A DNA stretch of 64,000 bases, taken from NCBI RefSeq assembly GCF_000442645.1, contig NC_021915.1:558001-622000 (forward strand), given 5' to 3'. This DNA comes from Corynebacterium maris DSM 45190 (GTDB lineage: Bacteria > Actinomycetota > Actinomycetes > Mycobacteriales > Mycobacteriaceae). Both the position numbers and the translations under genes were made by a program. Under the pieces are notes generated by a model. It saw only the letters and a list, made by a program, of their open reading frames with translations, was not told where the DNA came from and did not search any database. This document shows, piece by piece, positions 31,649-40,504 of this stretch (its first letter is position 1; every line of letters starts with the position of its first letter).

Positions 31649-34600
31649 ATGGGCATGTCGATGCTGATGATGTTCGCGCCCCCGCACAGCGAAGGCGACG
31701 TCGACGAGACGCGCCGCACCTATCTGCGCCACCTCGCCGCGTTGCGGGAGACGGCGTTGGCCAACGCGGTCCAGCAGCGGCGCCACGAGTTGCACCGGCA
31801 CCCGGATCCGGCGGACGTGCACGCGGGGGTGGGCTCGCGCCGGTTGTGGGAGCGCGCCGCCGCGGACCCGGACGCCCTGGAGGTCCGGTTGGGGCTCGGC
31901 GACGCGGCGTTGTGCACGCCGGTGGAGGTCGCGGACCCGGGGGCGGCGGAAGACCTCGACCCGGTGTGCGCGGTCAGCCTGCGGCAGACGGTGCGGGCGG
32001 TGAACACGGTCGCACAGGTGCCGGTGGCGGTGCAGTTGCGGGCGTTCCGGTTCTTGGCGCTGGCCGGCACGGGCTCCCATGACCTGGCCCGGGCGCTGGT
32101 CGCCCAGCTGGTGTTTCACCACGGCCCGGAGACGGTGGGCCTCAAGGTGATCGGCCCGGGCGCGCCGGCGTGGGAATGGGTCAAGTGGCTGCCGCACACC
32201 CGCGCCCCCGAGGAGGCCGCCTACCCGGTGTTGCTGGTCGTCGACCAGGTCACCACCGGCACGGAGGACTTCATCGACGACGACGCGTGGGCGGTGGTCG
32301 TCGACGTCGGCTCCCGGCCCGCCACCGCTCTGGCCCAGCGCGCGGAGACGGAAGGGTTGGCGGTGACCGCCGGGGCGGGGTTGGACGTGCACACCGAGGC
32401 CGGGGTGGAGACCATCGGCGTGCCGGACGCGTTGAGCCCCGAACAGGCGGTGCTGCTCGCCCGCGCGCTGACCCGCTACCAGCGCCCGGAGGCGCCCGGG
32501 GAAGGCGGCGGCTCCGGGGACCTGCTGACGCTGCTGGGGGTGGCGGACGTCGAACAGCTCACCCCGGAGGCGATGTGGCGCGGCCGGGAAGGCACCGCGG
32601 CGCGGCTGACGGTGCCCATCGGGGTGACCCCGCAGGGGGCGGCGGTGCGGCTGGACCTGAAGGAGTCCGCGCACGGCGGCTCCGGTCCGCACGGCCTGTG
32701 CATCGGCGCGACCGGCAGCGGCAAATCCGAGCTCCTAAAAACGCTGGTGGTCGCGCTGGCGGCCACCCACAGCCCCGACGAGCTGAACCTGGTGCTGGTC
32801 GACTTCAAGGGCGGCGCCACCTTCCTCGGCTGCGAAGATTTGCCGCACACCTCTGCGGTGATCACCAACCTGGCGGACGAGGCCGTGCTGGTGGAGCGCA
32901 TGTACGACGCCATCAGCGGGGAAATGAACCGGCGCCAAGAAATCCTGCGCGAGGCGGGCAACTTCGCCAACGTCTCCGACTACACCGCCGCCCGGTCACA
33001 CGGGCGCGAAGACCTGCCGCCGCTGCCGGCGCTGCTGATCATCGTCGACGAATTCTCCGAGCTGCTGTCCGAACACCCGGACTTCGCGGACCTGTTCGTC
33101 GCCGTCGGCAGGCTCGGCCGGTCGCTGCACGTGCACCTGCTGCTGGCCAGCCAGCGGCTGGAGGAAGGCAAGCTCCGGGGCCTGGATTCACACCTGTCCT
33201 ACCGCATCGGGCTGAAGACCTTCTCCGCGGGCGAATCCCGGCAGGTCCTGGGAGTGACGGACGCGCACAAACTGCCCGCCCAACCGGGCGCGGGCTTTCT
33301 GCGCACGGACGTCGACGAGCTGACCCGGTTCCAGGCGGCGTACGTCTCCGGCCCGTTGCCGCGCCGGGTCGTCGAGCATTCCCCGCAGGCCGGGGTTCAC
33401 CGGGTGGAGCACTACACCGGCTGGGAGCAATTCGACGTCGAAGACGAGATCCCGGTGACCCTCGACGAGTCGACCACGCTGCTGGCCGCCGTCGTCGAGG
33501 CCTCCCGGGCGGCCGCGGGCCTGCGCGGGCAACGGGCCCACCGCATGTGGCTCGACCCGCTGCCGGAACGCGTCGACGTCGCCGCCGTCGCGGAACCGGT
33601 GGGGGAGTTGTCGTGCGTGGTCGGCGTCATCGATGACCCGTACCACCAGCGGCAGGATCCGCTGGTGCTCGAGTTAGGTTCCGGCGGCGGGCACGTGGCC
33701 GTCTGCGGCGGCCCCCAGACGGGCAAGACCATGGCCCTGCGCACGATCGCGGCCTCGTTGGCCGCCACCCACACCACTGGGCGGCTGCGTTTCTACGTCA
33801 TCGACTTCGGCGGCGGCGGACTGGGCAACCTGGGGCGTCTGCCGCACACGGCGGGCGTCGCCGACCGCACCGAACCGGAGCGCATCCGCCGCATCGTCGA
33901 CGAGGTGCTCGGCGTCGTCGATGAGCCCCAGCCGATCCACACTTTCTTACTCATCGACGGCTGGCACGCCCTGGCCGCCAGCGGCTCCGACTTCGAGGAC
34001 CTCGTCGACCCCGTCACCCGCATCGCCGCCGACGGCCCCAGCGCCGGCGTCCACCTGGTCGTCAGCACCCCGCGGTGGAGCGTGTTGCGGCCGGCCATCC
34101 GTGACCTGATCACCCACCGGATGGAGCTCAAACTCAGTGAAGCGCTCGACTCGCTCATCGACCGCAAGGCCCAGGAGAAGCTCCCGTCGGCCCCCGGCCG
34201 TGGCCTGACCGTTGACGCGGGGCAGATGCTGATCGCCTACACCGCCACCCAGGACCTGGCGTTCATCGCCGCCGAGGCCGACCGGCAGGGACAACGCGGC
34301 GTCGACAAGCTGAAGGTCCTGCCGGAGACCGTCACTCTCGCGGAGCTCGCACCGGCCACCGGTCCAGGTCTGCCGCTCGCCGTCGGCGGGCCCCGGCTGG
34401 AGACCGTCGCCTGGGACCCGGAGACCGACGGACACCTCGTGTGCGTGGGCTCCTCCGGTTCCGGGAAATCCACGCTGCTGGCCACCCTCGTCGCCCAGAT
34501 CAGCGACCTCGGCAGACGACGCGCCCGGCTCGTGGTCGTCGACCAACGCCGCGCGCACCTGGGCACCCTCGACGACGACATGGTCGCCGCCTACGCCGCC

Positions 34601-35038
34601 CAATCCGCCGCCACCCAGGAAGCGCTCGCCGCGGCGACGGTCACCCTCACCGCCCGACTGCCCGGCGCCGACGTCACCCCGGCGCAACTCGCCGAGCGCT
34701 CCTGGTGGGAGGGCCCGGACATCTACGTCGTCATCGACGACCTCGACCTGATCGCCGAAGCGGACCTGCACGACCTCGCCGGCCTGCTGCCGCACGCGCG
34801 CGACATCGGCCTGCACGTCCTGCTGGCCCGGAAATCCGGCGGGATCGGCCGCGCCCTCTACAGCGGCTTCCTCAACGCACTGCGCGATGAACAACCCGCC
34901 GTGCTCCTGCTCGACGCGGACAAGGACGAGGGACAGATCTTCGGGATCAGACCCAGCCGTCAACCCGCCGGCCGCGGCACCTGGGCGACCCGCGGCACGA
35001 GCGTCGGCATGGTCCAGGTAGCGCAGGTGAGCGCATGA
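31646..35038 (+). CDS. eccC: EccC, C-terminal ATPase part (gene split by integrative element)
   Basis: 1,130 codons. After the remaining membrane-proximal residues it contains three FtsK/SpoIIIE-type ATPase domains. Their P-loops are GATGSGKSE (about residue 353), GGPQTGKTM (about 688) and GSSGSGKST (about 934), and the first domain has a Walker B in LLIIVDEF (about 464). EccC is the motor of type VII secretion. The first ATG after the junction is used as start only because nothing better exists; the real N-terminus is at 22054. Joined at the repeats the protein would be about 1,211 residues, normal for EccC. No ribosome-binding site is evident before 31646. Its TGA overlaps the next ATG. Confidence 0.92.
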   Translation: MMGMSMLMMFAPPHSEGDVDETRRTYLRHLAALRETALANAVQQRRHELHRHPDPADVHAGVGSRRLWERAAADPDALEVRLGLGDAALCTPVEVADPGAAEDLDPVCAVSLRQTVRAVNTVAQVPVAVQLRAFRFLALAGTGSHDLARALVAQLVFHHGPETVGLKVIGPGAPAWEWVKWLPHTRAPEEAAYPVLLVVDQVTTGTEDFIDDDAWAVVVDVGSRPATALAQRAETEGLAVTAGAGLDVHTEAGVETIGVPDALSPEQAVLLARALTRYQRPEAPGEGGGSGDLLTLLGVADVEQLTPEAMWRGREGTAARLTVPIGVTPQGAAVRLDLKESAHGGSGPHGLCIGATGSGKSELLKTLVVALAATHSPDELNLVLVDFKGGATFLGCEDLPHTSAVITNLADEAVLVERMYDAISGEMNRRQEILREAGNFANVSDYTAARSHGREDLPPLPALLIIVDEFSELLSEHPDFADLFVAVGRLGRSLHVHLLLASQRLEEGKLRGLDSHLSYRIGLKTFSAGESRQVLGVTDAHKLPAQPGAGFLRTDVDELTRFQAAYVSGPLPRRVVEHSPQAGVHRVEHYTGWEQFDVEDEIPVTLDESTTLLAAVVEASRAAAGLRGQRAHRMWLDPLPERVDVAAVAEPVGELSCVVGVIDDPYHQRQDPLVLELGSGGGHVAVCGGPQTGKTMALRTIAASLAATHTTGRLRFYVIDFGGGGLGNLGRLPHTAGVADRTEPERIRRIVDEVLGVVDEPQPIHTFLLIDGWHALAASGSDFEDLVDPVTRIAADGPSAGVHLVVSTPRWSVLRPAIRDLITHRMELKLSEALDSLIDRKAQEKLPSAPGRGLTVDAGQMLIAYTATQDLAFIAAEADRQGQRGVDKLKVLPETVTLAELAPATGPGLPLAVGGPRLETVAWDPETDGHLVCVGSSGSGKSTLLATLVAQISDLGRRRARLVVVDQRRAHLGTLDDDMVAAYAAQSAATQEALAAATVTLTARLPGADVTPAQLAERSWWEGPDIYVVIDDLDLIAEADLHDLAGLLPHARDIGLHVLLARKSGGIGRALYSGFLNALRDEQPAVLLLDADKDEGQIFGIRPSRQPAGRGTWATRGTSVGMVQVAQVSA

Positions 35039-36039
35039 GCCCCGCTCACGCCGTGACCGTGACGGTGCTGGACACCGTCACCGTCTTCGACGGCACCGAC
35101 ACGGTCTACCGCTACGACATTCCGGCCGCCGGCATCAGCGAAGGGTGGGCGTTTTCCGCCGCCGTCGACCAGATCCGGCAGCTGGCCGGCCCCGCCGACG
35201 CCGCCGGCGGTGAGACGATCCGGGTCGAGCTGGAGGCCGACGACGACATCGACCCGGAGCTGCGCCGGGCTCTCAGCGCCCGCGGTTTCCTCCTCGACGA
35301 CGACGCCGACAACGACGGCGCCGCCACGGCAGAGGCGGACGCGCCCCCGCCCGCCGCGCCGGTGCGCGGGCGTCACCGGCTCACCCGCACCACCCGCAGA
35401 CGAATGCCCGCCGTCGTGCTCGCGGGCGCGGCTGTGCTGCTGGCGCTGCCGCTGGGCGTGATGGCGGCCCGCTCCGCCGGCGGGGCCGCCACGCCCTCCC
35501 CCTCCACCAGCACCGCTGCGCCGACCACCTCCGCGGCCGCCTCCACCCCGCCACCGGCGCCGACCACCAGCGCCGCCCCGACGCCGACTCCCGACCCCGT
35601 GGTCACGCACCGCCAGGACGGGTTGGCCATGGACACCCCGCGGGGCTACCGCATCACCGACCAGGCCGAGACCACCGTGTTCACCGGGCCGGACCCCGAC
35701 CTGCGCATCCATACCGCCGCAGACCCCGTCCCGGAGGCCGGGGCGGAGTCCCTGCTGCAGGGGCTGCGCGCCCAGATCGACGCCGACCCCACCCTGCAGG
35801 AGCCGGTCAACGGAGGCGGGCGCCTGAGTTACGTGGAACGCCCCGGCGACGGTTCGGAAGTGAGGTGGCAGACCTGGGTCGTCGGCGACTCCCAACTCAG
35901 CGTGGGGTGCCACACCCGCTGGGCGGCCTCCCCGGAGCAGCGCGAGATCTGCGAGCTGGCGCAGGCGTCGTTCCGGGTGGAGGGGCCGGCGGAAGATTTT
36001 CCGGAACCGGGGAACCCCGGGGCTCCGGAAGAAGTCTAA
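35035..36039 (+). CDS. Type VII secretion-associated protein (TIGR03931-like)
   Basis: 334 residues. A cytoplasmic N-terminal domain (about 1-100) leads to a membrane helix at about 123-145. A Thr/Ser/Pro/Ala-rich linker (about 150-195) then leads to an outer domain (DGLAMDTPRGYRITDQAETT ... LSVGCHTRWAAS) with a Cys pair. This matches the actinobacterial T7SS-associated family that includes Rv3446c, always next to ESX-4 genes. Coupled to eccC by an ATGA overlap. Its exact role is unknown. Confidence 0.8.
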   Translation: MSPAHAVTVTVLDTVTVFDGTDTVYRYDIPAAGISEGWAFSAAVDQIRQLAGPADAAGGETIRVELEADDDIDPELRRALSARGFLLDDDADNDGAATAEADAPPPAAPVRGRHRLTRTTRRRMPAVVLAGAAVLLALPLGVMAARSAGGAATPSPSTSTAAPTTSAAASTPPPAPTTSAAPTPTPDPVVTHRQDGLAMDTPRGYRITDQAETTVFTGPDPDLRIHTAADPVPEAGAESLLQGLRAQIDADPTLQEPVNGGGRLSYVERPGDGSEVRWQTWVVGDSQLSVGCHTRWAASPEQREICELAQASFRVEGPAEDFPEPGNPGAPEEV

Positions 36040-36044
36040 AGGTG

Positions 36045-36079
36045 GTGAGAAGGTGCACGACGCCTTCTTTTCACCGGGG
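36045..36079 (+). other. Imperfect hairpin before the WXG100 genes
   Basis: GGTGAGAAGG pairs imperfectly with CCTTCTTTTCACC across 9 nt. It could attenuate read-through from the eccC operon into the esx genes. There is no terminal T-run. Confidence 0.3.
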
Positions 36080-36149
36080 GACGTCGCCCCGCCAGTCACA
36101 CCGGGTGGGGCGACGGACACACAACCACGTATTGAGGGGGACCACCCAT

Positions 36150-36467
36150 ATGAGCCAGATGTTCAGGACAGAAGCCGACGTCATGCGCGCCGCCGCCGGC
36201 AACGTCGACGACACCAACACCAGCGTGCAAGGCGAACTCAAGCGCCTGCAGAACGTCGTCGACACCGTGCGCGGCTCCTGGGCGGGCACCGCCCAGGTCA
36301 GCTTCGACAACCTCATGATCCGCTACAACGAATCCGCCCGCGACCTGCACGAGGCGCTGGCCTCCATCGCCGACAACATCCGCTCCAACGCCGTCGGCTT
36401 CGAGGACATGGAGGCCACCAACGCCCAGTCCTTCGACCGCGTCGGCGCCCAGGGCCTCGCCCTCTGA
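36150..36467 (+). CDS. esxB: WXG100 family protein, EsxB (CFP-10)-like
   Basis: 105 residues, a two-helix hairpin with the central turn W-A-G (GSWAGTAQ), the WXG signature, and a C-terminal YNESARDL...helix. It forms a heterodimer with the next gene product and is exported by the ESX-4-like system. The ATG at 36150 follows a GAGGGGG stretch. The two esx genes are 52 bp apart. Secretion needs EccC, which is split in this sequence. Confidence 0.9.
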   Translation: MSQMFRTEADVMRAAAGNVDDTNTSVQGELKRLQNVVDTVRGSWAGTAQVSFDNLMIRYNESARDLHEALASIADNIRSNAVGFEDMEATNAQSFDRVGAQGLAL

Positions 36468-36519
36468 CGCACCCTGCACGACCACACCGACCACGTAGCT
36501 TAAGGACATCACCACAGCC

Positions 36520-36807
36520 ATGGACATGATCAAGTACGAGTTCGGCGCCATCGAGGGCGCCGCCGCCGACATCAAAAGCACCGCCGCCCGCATGAGCAAC
36601 GAACTCGAGCAGCTCAAGAGCTCGCTGCAGCCGATGGTCTCGACCTGGGAGGGCGAGAGCGCGGTGGCCTACCAAGAGGCGCAGAACAAGTGGGACCGCG
36701 CCGCCGAGGAGCTCAACGCCATCCTCGCGACGATCTCCGGCACCGTCGACCAGGGCAACCGCCGCATGAGCGACATCAACCGCCAGGCCGCCGGCTCCTG
36801 GGCATAA
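36520..36807 (+). CDS. esxA: WXG100 family protein, EsxA (ESAT-6)-like
   Basis: 95 residues, with the W-E-G motif in STWEGESAVAYQEAQNKW and flanking helices. It ends SDINRQAAGSWA. Partner of the upstream WXG100 protein and probable secreted substrate of this locus. The second Met (36526) is an alternative start. AAGGACATC lies upstream. A strong terminator follows at 36934. Confidence 0.9.
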   Translation: MDMIKYEFGAIEGAAADIKSTAARMSNELEQLKSSLQPMVSTWEGESAVAYQEAQNKWDRAAEELNAILATISGTVDQGNRRMSDINRQAAGSWA

Positions 36808-36933
36808 CCGCACCGACCCGCCCCTCGGCGGCGACAGACATATCGGGGGATACAGACGCGACCGCCGTCGAGGGACGTGGGCGCAGCAGCGGCGGCGATC
36901 GGGGCCGGCCGTGACGACTGCGCCCGCACGCTC

Positions 36934-36975
36934 ACCGCCCGCACCAGCGACCTCGCTGGTGCGGGCGGTTTTGTT
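36934..36975 (+). terminator. Intrinsic terminator after the esx genes
   Basis: A perfect 16-bp stem (36934-36949 with 36954-36969), an ACCT loop, then TTTTGTT. Confidence 0.85.
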
Positions 36976-36998
36976 CTGACCTTTTCGTCCCGTAGGAT
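36971..36998 (+). promoter_or_regulatory. Predicted rplM-rpsI promoter
   Basis: TTGTTC (36971-36976) and TAGGAT (36993-36998) are 16 bp apart, directly after the terminator, leaving a leader of about 120 nt before rplM. Confidence 0.4.
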
Positions 36999-37042
36999 TG
37001 ATGATCTGTGTGCACGCTCTTTGCGGGCACGTTTTCCCCCGG

Positions 37043-37070
37043 GTCTCCACCGGCCGCCGGGGCGGGAGAC
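37043..37070 (+). other. Leader hairpin before rplM
   Basis: GTCTCC/GGAGAC with an inner CCGGC/GCCGG forms a stable hairpin in the untranslated leader. In other bacteria L13 leaders regulate the rplM-rpsI operon; here that is only a suggestion. Confidence 0.3.
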
Positions 37071-37125
37071 GCACACGCGAATTTTTCTGGCCGGCAGCCT
37101 CCAGACAGACTTCAAGGAGTCATGC

Positions 37126-37569
37126 ATGTCTACTTACCACCCGAAGAGCGGTGACATCACCCGTAAGTGGTACGTCATCGACGCCACCGACGTGGTGCTG
37201 GGCAAGCTTGCTTCCACCGCAGCCGACCTGCTGCGTGGCAAGCACAAGCCGCAGTTCACCCCGAACGTGGACACCGGCGATCACGTCATCGTGATCAACG
37301 CCGACAAGGTCCACATCTCCTCGAACAAGCGTGAGCGCGAGATGCGCTACCGTCACTCCGGCTACCCGGGCGGTCTGACGACCATGACCCTGGGTCAGGC
37401 CCTGGACGCCCGCCCGGAGCGCGTCGTCGAGGAAGCTATCACCGGCATGATGCCGCACAACAAGCTGACCCGCACTTCCGTCAAGAAGCTGCACGTCTTC
37501 GCTGGTTCCGAGCACCCGTACGCCGGCCAGCAGCCCGAGCCCTACGAGTTCAAGCAGGTGGCACAGTAA
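37126..37569 (+). CDS. rplM: 50S ribosomal protein L13
   Basis: 147 residues: ITRKWYVIDATDVVLGKLAS, RYRHSGYPGGLTTMT and the C-terminal LHVFAGSEHPYAGQQP. An early assembly protein of the 50S subunit. The ATG follows AAGGAGTCATGC; longer in-frame extensions upstream are non-coding leader. Its TAA overlaps the rpsI ATG. Confidence 0.97.
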   Translation: MSTYHPKSGDITRKWYVIDATDVVLGKLASTAADLLRGKHKPQFTPNVDTGDHVIVINADKVHISSNKREREMRYRHSGYPGGLTTMTLGQALDARPERVVEEAITGMMPHNKLTRTSVKKLHVFAGSEHPYAGQQPEPYEFKQVAQ

Positions 37570-38138
37570 TGACCGAGCCGAACAACAACGAGAACCTCGA
37601 AAACACCTCCGTCGAGGCCGAGGACAACGTCGCTTCCGCTGAGGACATCGCCGCCGCTGCCGCCGCCACCGAGGACTTCGGCTACACCATCGGCGACGCG
37701 CTGACCACCGAGTCCGAGGACGACGTCGAAGACGCCGCCCCGGTCGTCCACGAGGGTCCGATCCAGACCGTCGGCCGTCGTAAGCGCGCCATCGCCCGCA
37801 TCGTGCTCAAGGCCGGCTCCGGCGAAATCAAGGTCAACGGCCGTGACCTGGAGGACTACTTCCCGAACAAGCTGCACCAGCAGGACATCAAGCTCCCGCT
37901 GACCCTGCTTGAGCGCGAAGGCCAGTTCGACATCGACGCCAACATCAGCGGCGGCGGCCCGACCGGCCAGTCCGGCGCTCTGCGCCTGGCCATCGCCCGC
38001 GCGCTGAACGTCTACAACCCGGCAGACCGCCAGGACCTGAAGAAGGCCGGCTACCTGACCCGTGACGCCCGCGCCGTCGAGCGTAAGAAGGCAGGCCTGC
38101 ACGGTGCACGTCGTGCGCCGCAGTACTCCAAGCGTTAA
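37569..38138 (+). CDS. rpsI: 30S ribosomal protein S9 with acidic N-terminal extension
   Basis: 189 residues. Residues 1-60 are a strongly acidic, Ala/Glu/Asp-rich extension. The S9 core begins at QTVGRRKRAIARIVL and ends with the typical GLHGARRAPQYSKR, whose tail reaches the P-site tRNA. The extension occurs in other actinobacteria. It starts in a TAATG overlap with rplM. Confidence 0.96.
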   Translation: MTEPNNNENLENTSVEAEDNVASAEDIAAAAAATEDFGYTIGDALTTESEDDVEDAAPVVHEGPIQTVGRRKRAIARIVLKAGSGEIKVNGRDLEDYFPNKLHQQDIKLPLTLLEREGQFDIDANISGGGPTGQSGALRLAIARALNVYNPADRQDLKKAGYLTRDARAVERKKAGLHGARRAPQYSKR

Positions 38139-38159
38139 TCTCCGGATTTCCGCTGCCCG

Positions 38160-38200
38160 ACGCCGCCTCTCCCACCCAGGGGAGGCGGCGTTCGCCGTTT
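38160..38200 (+). terminator. Terminator after rpsI
   Basis: ACGCCGCCTC pairs with GAGGCGGCGT (38160-38191) with one bulged base near the loop, followed by a weak T-rich end (TCGCCGTTT). Confidence 0.6.
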
Positions 38201-38300
38201 CCGGGGCGGGGGAGAAGTTAGGCGCGAACGCCGTCGATAAGTAAGACTTCTCGTTAGGCTGGGGGCGACCCCGCACGAAAACCTACGAAAGGGTTTGAGC

Positions 38301-40442
38301 ATGGCCACCGCAGACCGCCCCTGGATGGACGCCACCAAGACGCCCCGCGAGCGCGCCGAGCTCGTGGTCGAGGCGATGACCCTCGAGCAGAAGGTCGATC
38401 AACTCGGTGGCGCGATGAGCACCATCAACCCTTATGACATGGATCTGACGGACCCGGACACCGACCTCAACCAACTGGAGGTCTGGCGCCACGCCGACCC
38501 GGTCGAGGAACTCGGCGTCCCGCGCCTGAACATCACCAACGGCCCCGTCGGCGTCGGCATGGGCGACGGCACCCCGTCGCCGCCGGCCACCGCGCTGCCC
38601 GCCACCCTGGGGCTGGCCGCGTCCTTCGACATTGACCTGGCCTACCGCTACGGCGAACGGATGGGCATAGAAACCAAGGCGCTGGGCCAGCACCTGCTCG
38701 AGGCCCCCGGCATGGGCCTGACGCGGGTGGCCACCGGCGGCAGGAACTTCGAGTACTTCTCCGAAGACCCGTACCTCTCCGGCGTGATGGGCGTGGAGGT
38801 GACCAAGGGCATCCAGACCCAAGACGTCATCGCCGAGCCCAAGCACTTCGCGCTCAACGACTCGGAGCACCAGCGCTTCCGCTACGACGTCCACGTCGAC
38901 GAAAACGTCATGCGCGAGCTGTACCTGCTGCCCTTCGAAATGACCGTCAAGGACGCTCAACCGGGCGCGCTGATGAGTTCCTACCAGCGGCTGGGCGGCA
39001 CCTACGCCTCCGAGAATTACTGGCTGCTCACGCACGTGTTGCGCGATCAGTGGGGTTTCGAGGGCTACGTGCAGTCCGATTTCTGGGCGGTGCGCTCCAC
39101 CGCGCAGTCGCTGAACGCCGGCCTCGACCACGAGATGCCGGACCACAACTGGATGAACATGGACAACATTCAGCACGCCCTGGACCAGCGCATCCTGGAG
39201 ACGAAGACCATCGACCGGGCGCTGGTACGTCGATACACGCAGATGTTTCGCTTCGGCATGTTCGACGAAGACCGCCCGGCCACTGGCCTCGACGAGCGGG
39301 CCGGGGGAATCTTCGCCCGGGAAGCCGCCCGCGAAGTCATCGTGCTGCTCAAAAACGAACGGCGCCTCCTGCCGCTGGACCCTGCCCGCGCCGGCACGAT
39401 CCTCATCGTGGGCATCGACGACTTCGCCAATCACATCTGCAACTGCGGCGGCGGATCATCCCAGGTCATCCCCACCTACGAGGTCCCGCCGGCCGAGGGC
39501 ATGCGCGACGTGCTGGCGGAACAAGGCGCGGACAACGAGGTCGAGGTGTTCACCGTCGCCGACGACATGAGCAACCTGGACGAGGCGGAAGCCGCCGCCG
39601 CGGCCGCCGACACGGTCGTCATCATGGCCGGCCTGGTCACCACCGAGAGCGTCGACCAGGAGGACATGAACCTGCCGAAGAACCAGAACCAGTTGATCGA
39701 GCGCCTCGCCGAGGCCAACGACCGCACCGTGGTCGTGCTCAAGGACGGCGACCCCGTGCTCATGCCGTGGTTGGACAAGGTCCACACCCTGCTGGAGGCC
39801 TTCAACCAGGGGCAGGAGGACGGCCACGCCGTCGCCGACGTGCTCCTCGGCAACCACAATCCTTCGGCGAAGCTGCCCATCAGCTACCCGGCCTCCGAGG
39901 ACGACACCTGTTACGCGCACAACCCCTCCCGCTACCCGGGCGTCGACGAAGGCGCCGGCTACCCGGTCATGCGCTACTCCGAAGGCCTGGAGATGGGATA
40001 CCGCTGGCACCAGTCGCAGAACATCACCCCGCTGTTCGAGTTCGGTTACGGGCTGTCCTACACCACCTTCGAACTCGACGACCTGCGGGTGGAACCCACC
40101 GACTTGACCAGCGGCGTCAATGCTTCCGGAACGTTGGATATCACCGTGGACGTGACCAACACCGGCGACCAGCCGGGTGCGGAAGTCGTGCAGGTCTACG
40201 CCGAGATCCCCGTCAAGGGGCAGCCCCCGCGCAGGCTCATTGGATTCGACAAGGTGCACGTGTCTACCGGGGCCACCGTGGAAGCCAGGATCACGGTGGA
40301 CCTGGGCTCCTCCTCGCACCCGCTGGGGGTGTGGGACGCCAACGAACAAGCCTTCGTCGTGCGGCCCGGCACCTACACCCTGCACGTCGGCACATCCTCC
40401 GGCAACACCCCGCTCACCGCGTCGGGGGAGATTGAGGGGTAA
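38301..40442 (+). CDS. Glycoside hydrolase family 3 (beta-glucosidase-like)
   Basis: 713 residues. An N-terminal GH3 barrel (KHFALNDSEHQRFRYDVHV; catalytic Asp in YVQSDFWAV, about residue 258) is followed by the alpha/beta sandwich domain (EVIVLLKNERRLLPL, NHNPSAKLPISYP) and a C-terminal fibronectin-III-like domain (FGYGLSYTTFEL ... GDQPGAEVVQVY). There is no signal peptide, so it probably acts inside the cell on imported glycosides. The ATG at 38301 follows GAAAGGG; an in-frame TTG lies 6 bp earlier. It stands alone between rpsI and glmM. The real sugar substrate cannot be inferred. Confidence 0.9.
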   Translation: MATADRPWMDATKTPRERAELVVEAMTLEQKVDQLGGAMSTINPYDMDLTDPDTDLNQLEVWRHADPVEELGVPRLNITNGPVGVGMGDGTPSPPATALPATLGLAASFDIDLAYRYGERMGIETKALGQHLLEAPGMGLTRVATGGRNFEYFSEDPYLSGVMGVEVTKGIQTQDVIAEPKHFALNDSEHQRFRYDVHVDENVMRELYLLPFEMTVKDAQPGALMSSYQRLGGTYASENYWLLTHVLRDQWGFEGYVQSDFWAVRSTAQSLNAGLDHEMPDHNWMNMDNIQHALDQRILETKTIDRALVRRYTQMFRFGMFDEDRPATGLDERAGGIFAREAAREVIVLLKNERRLLPLDPARAGTILIVGIDDFANHICNCGGGSSQVIPTYEVPPAEGMRDVLAEQGADNEVEVFTVADDMSNLDEAEAAAAAADTVVIMAGLVTTESVDQEDMNLPKNQNQLIERLAEANDRTVVVLKDGDPVLMPWLDKVHTLLEAFNQGQEDGHAVADVLLGNHNPSAKLPISYPASEDDTCYAHNPSRYPGVDEGAGYPVMRYSEGLEMGYRWHQSQNITPLFEFGYGLSYTTFELDDLRVEPTDLTSGVNASGTLDITVDVTNTGDQPGAEVVQVYAEIPVKGQPPRRLIGFDKVHVSTGATVEARITVDLGSSSHPLGVWDANEQAFVVRPGTYTLHVGTSSGNTPLTASGEIEG

Positions 40443-40491
40443 CGGACACGACACCCTGGCCGCGATGCCGCGCGAGACGGGCCAGCCTGTG

Positions 40492-40497
40492 CATAAT
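40492..40497 (+). promoter_or_regulatory. -10 box (CATAAT) for glmM, probably leaderless
   Basis: CATAAT ends 7 nt before the glmM ATG at 40505, which puts the transcription start at the start codon. Confidence 0.5.
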
Positions 40498-40504
40498 TAC
40501 AGGT

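Noticed and set aside
37005..37125. Small ORFs in the rplM leader
   Set aside because: Frames upstream of 37126 lack ribosome-binding sites and read through the terminator and hairpin regions.
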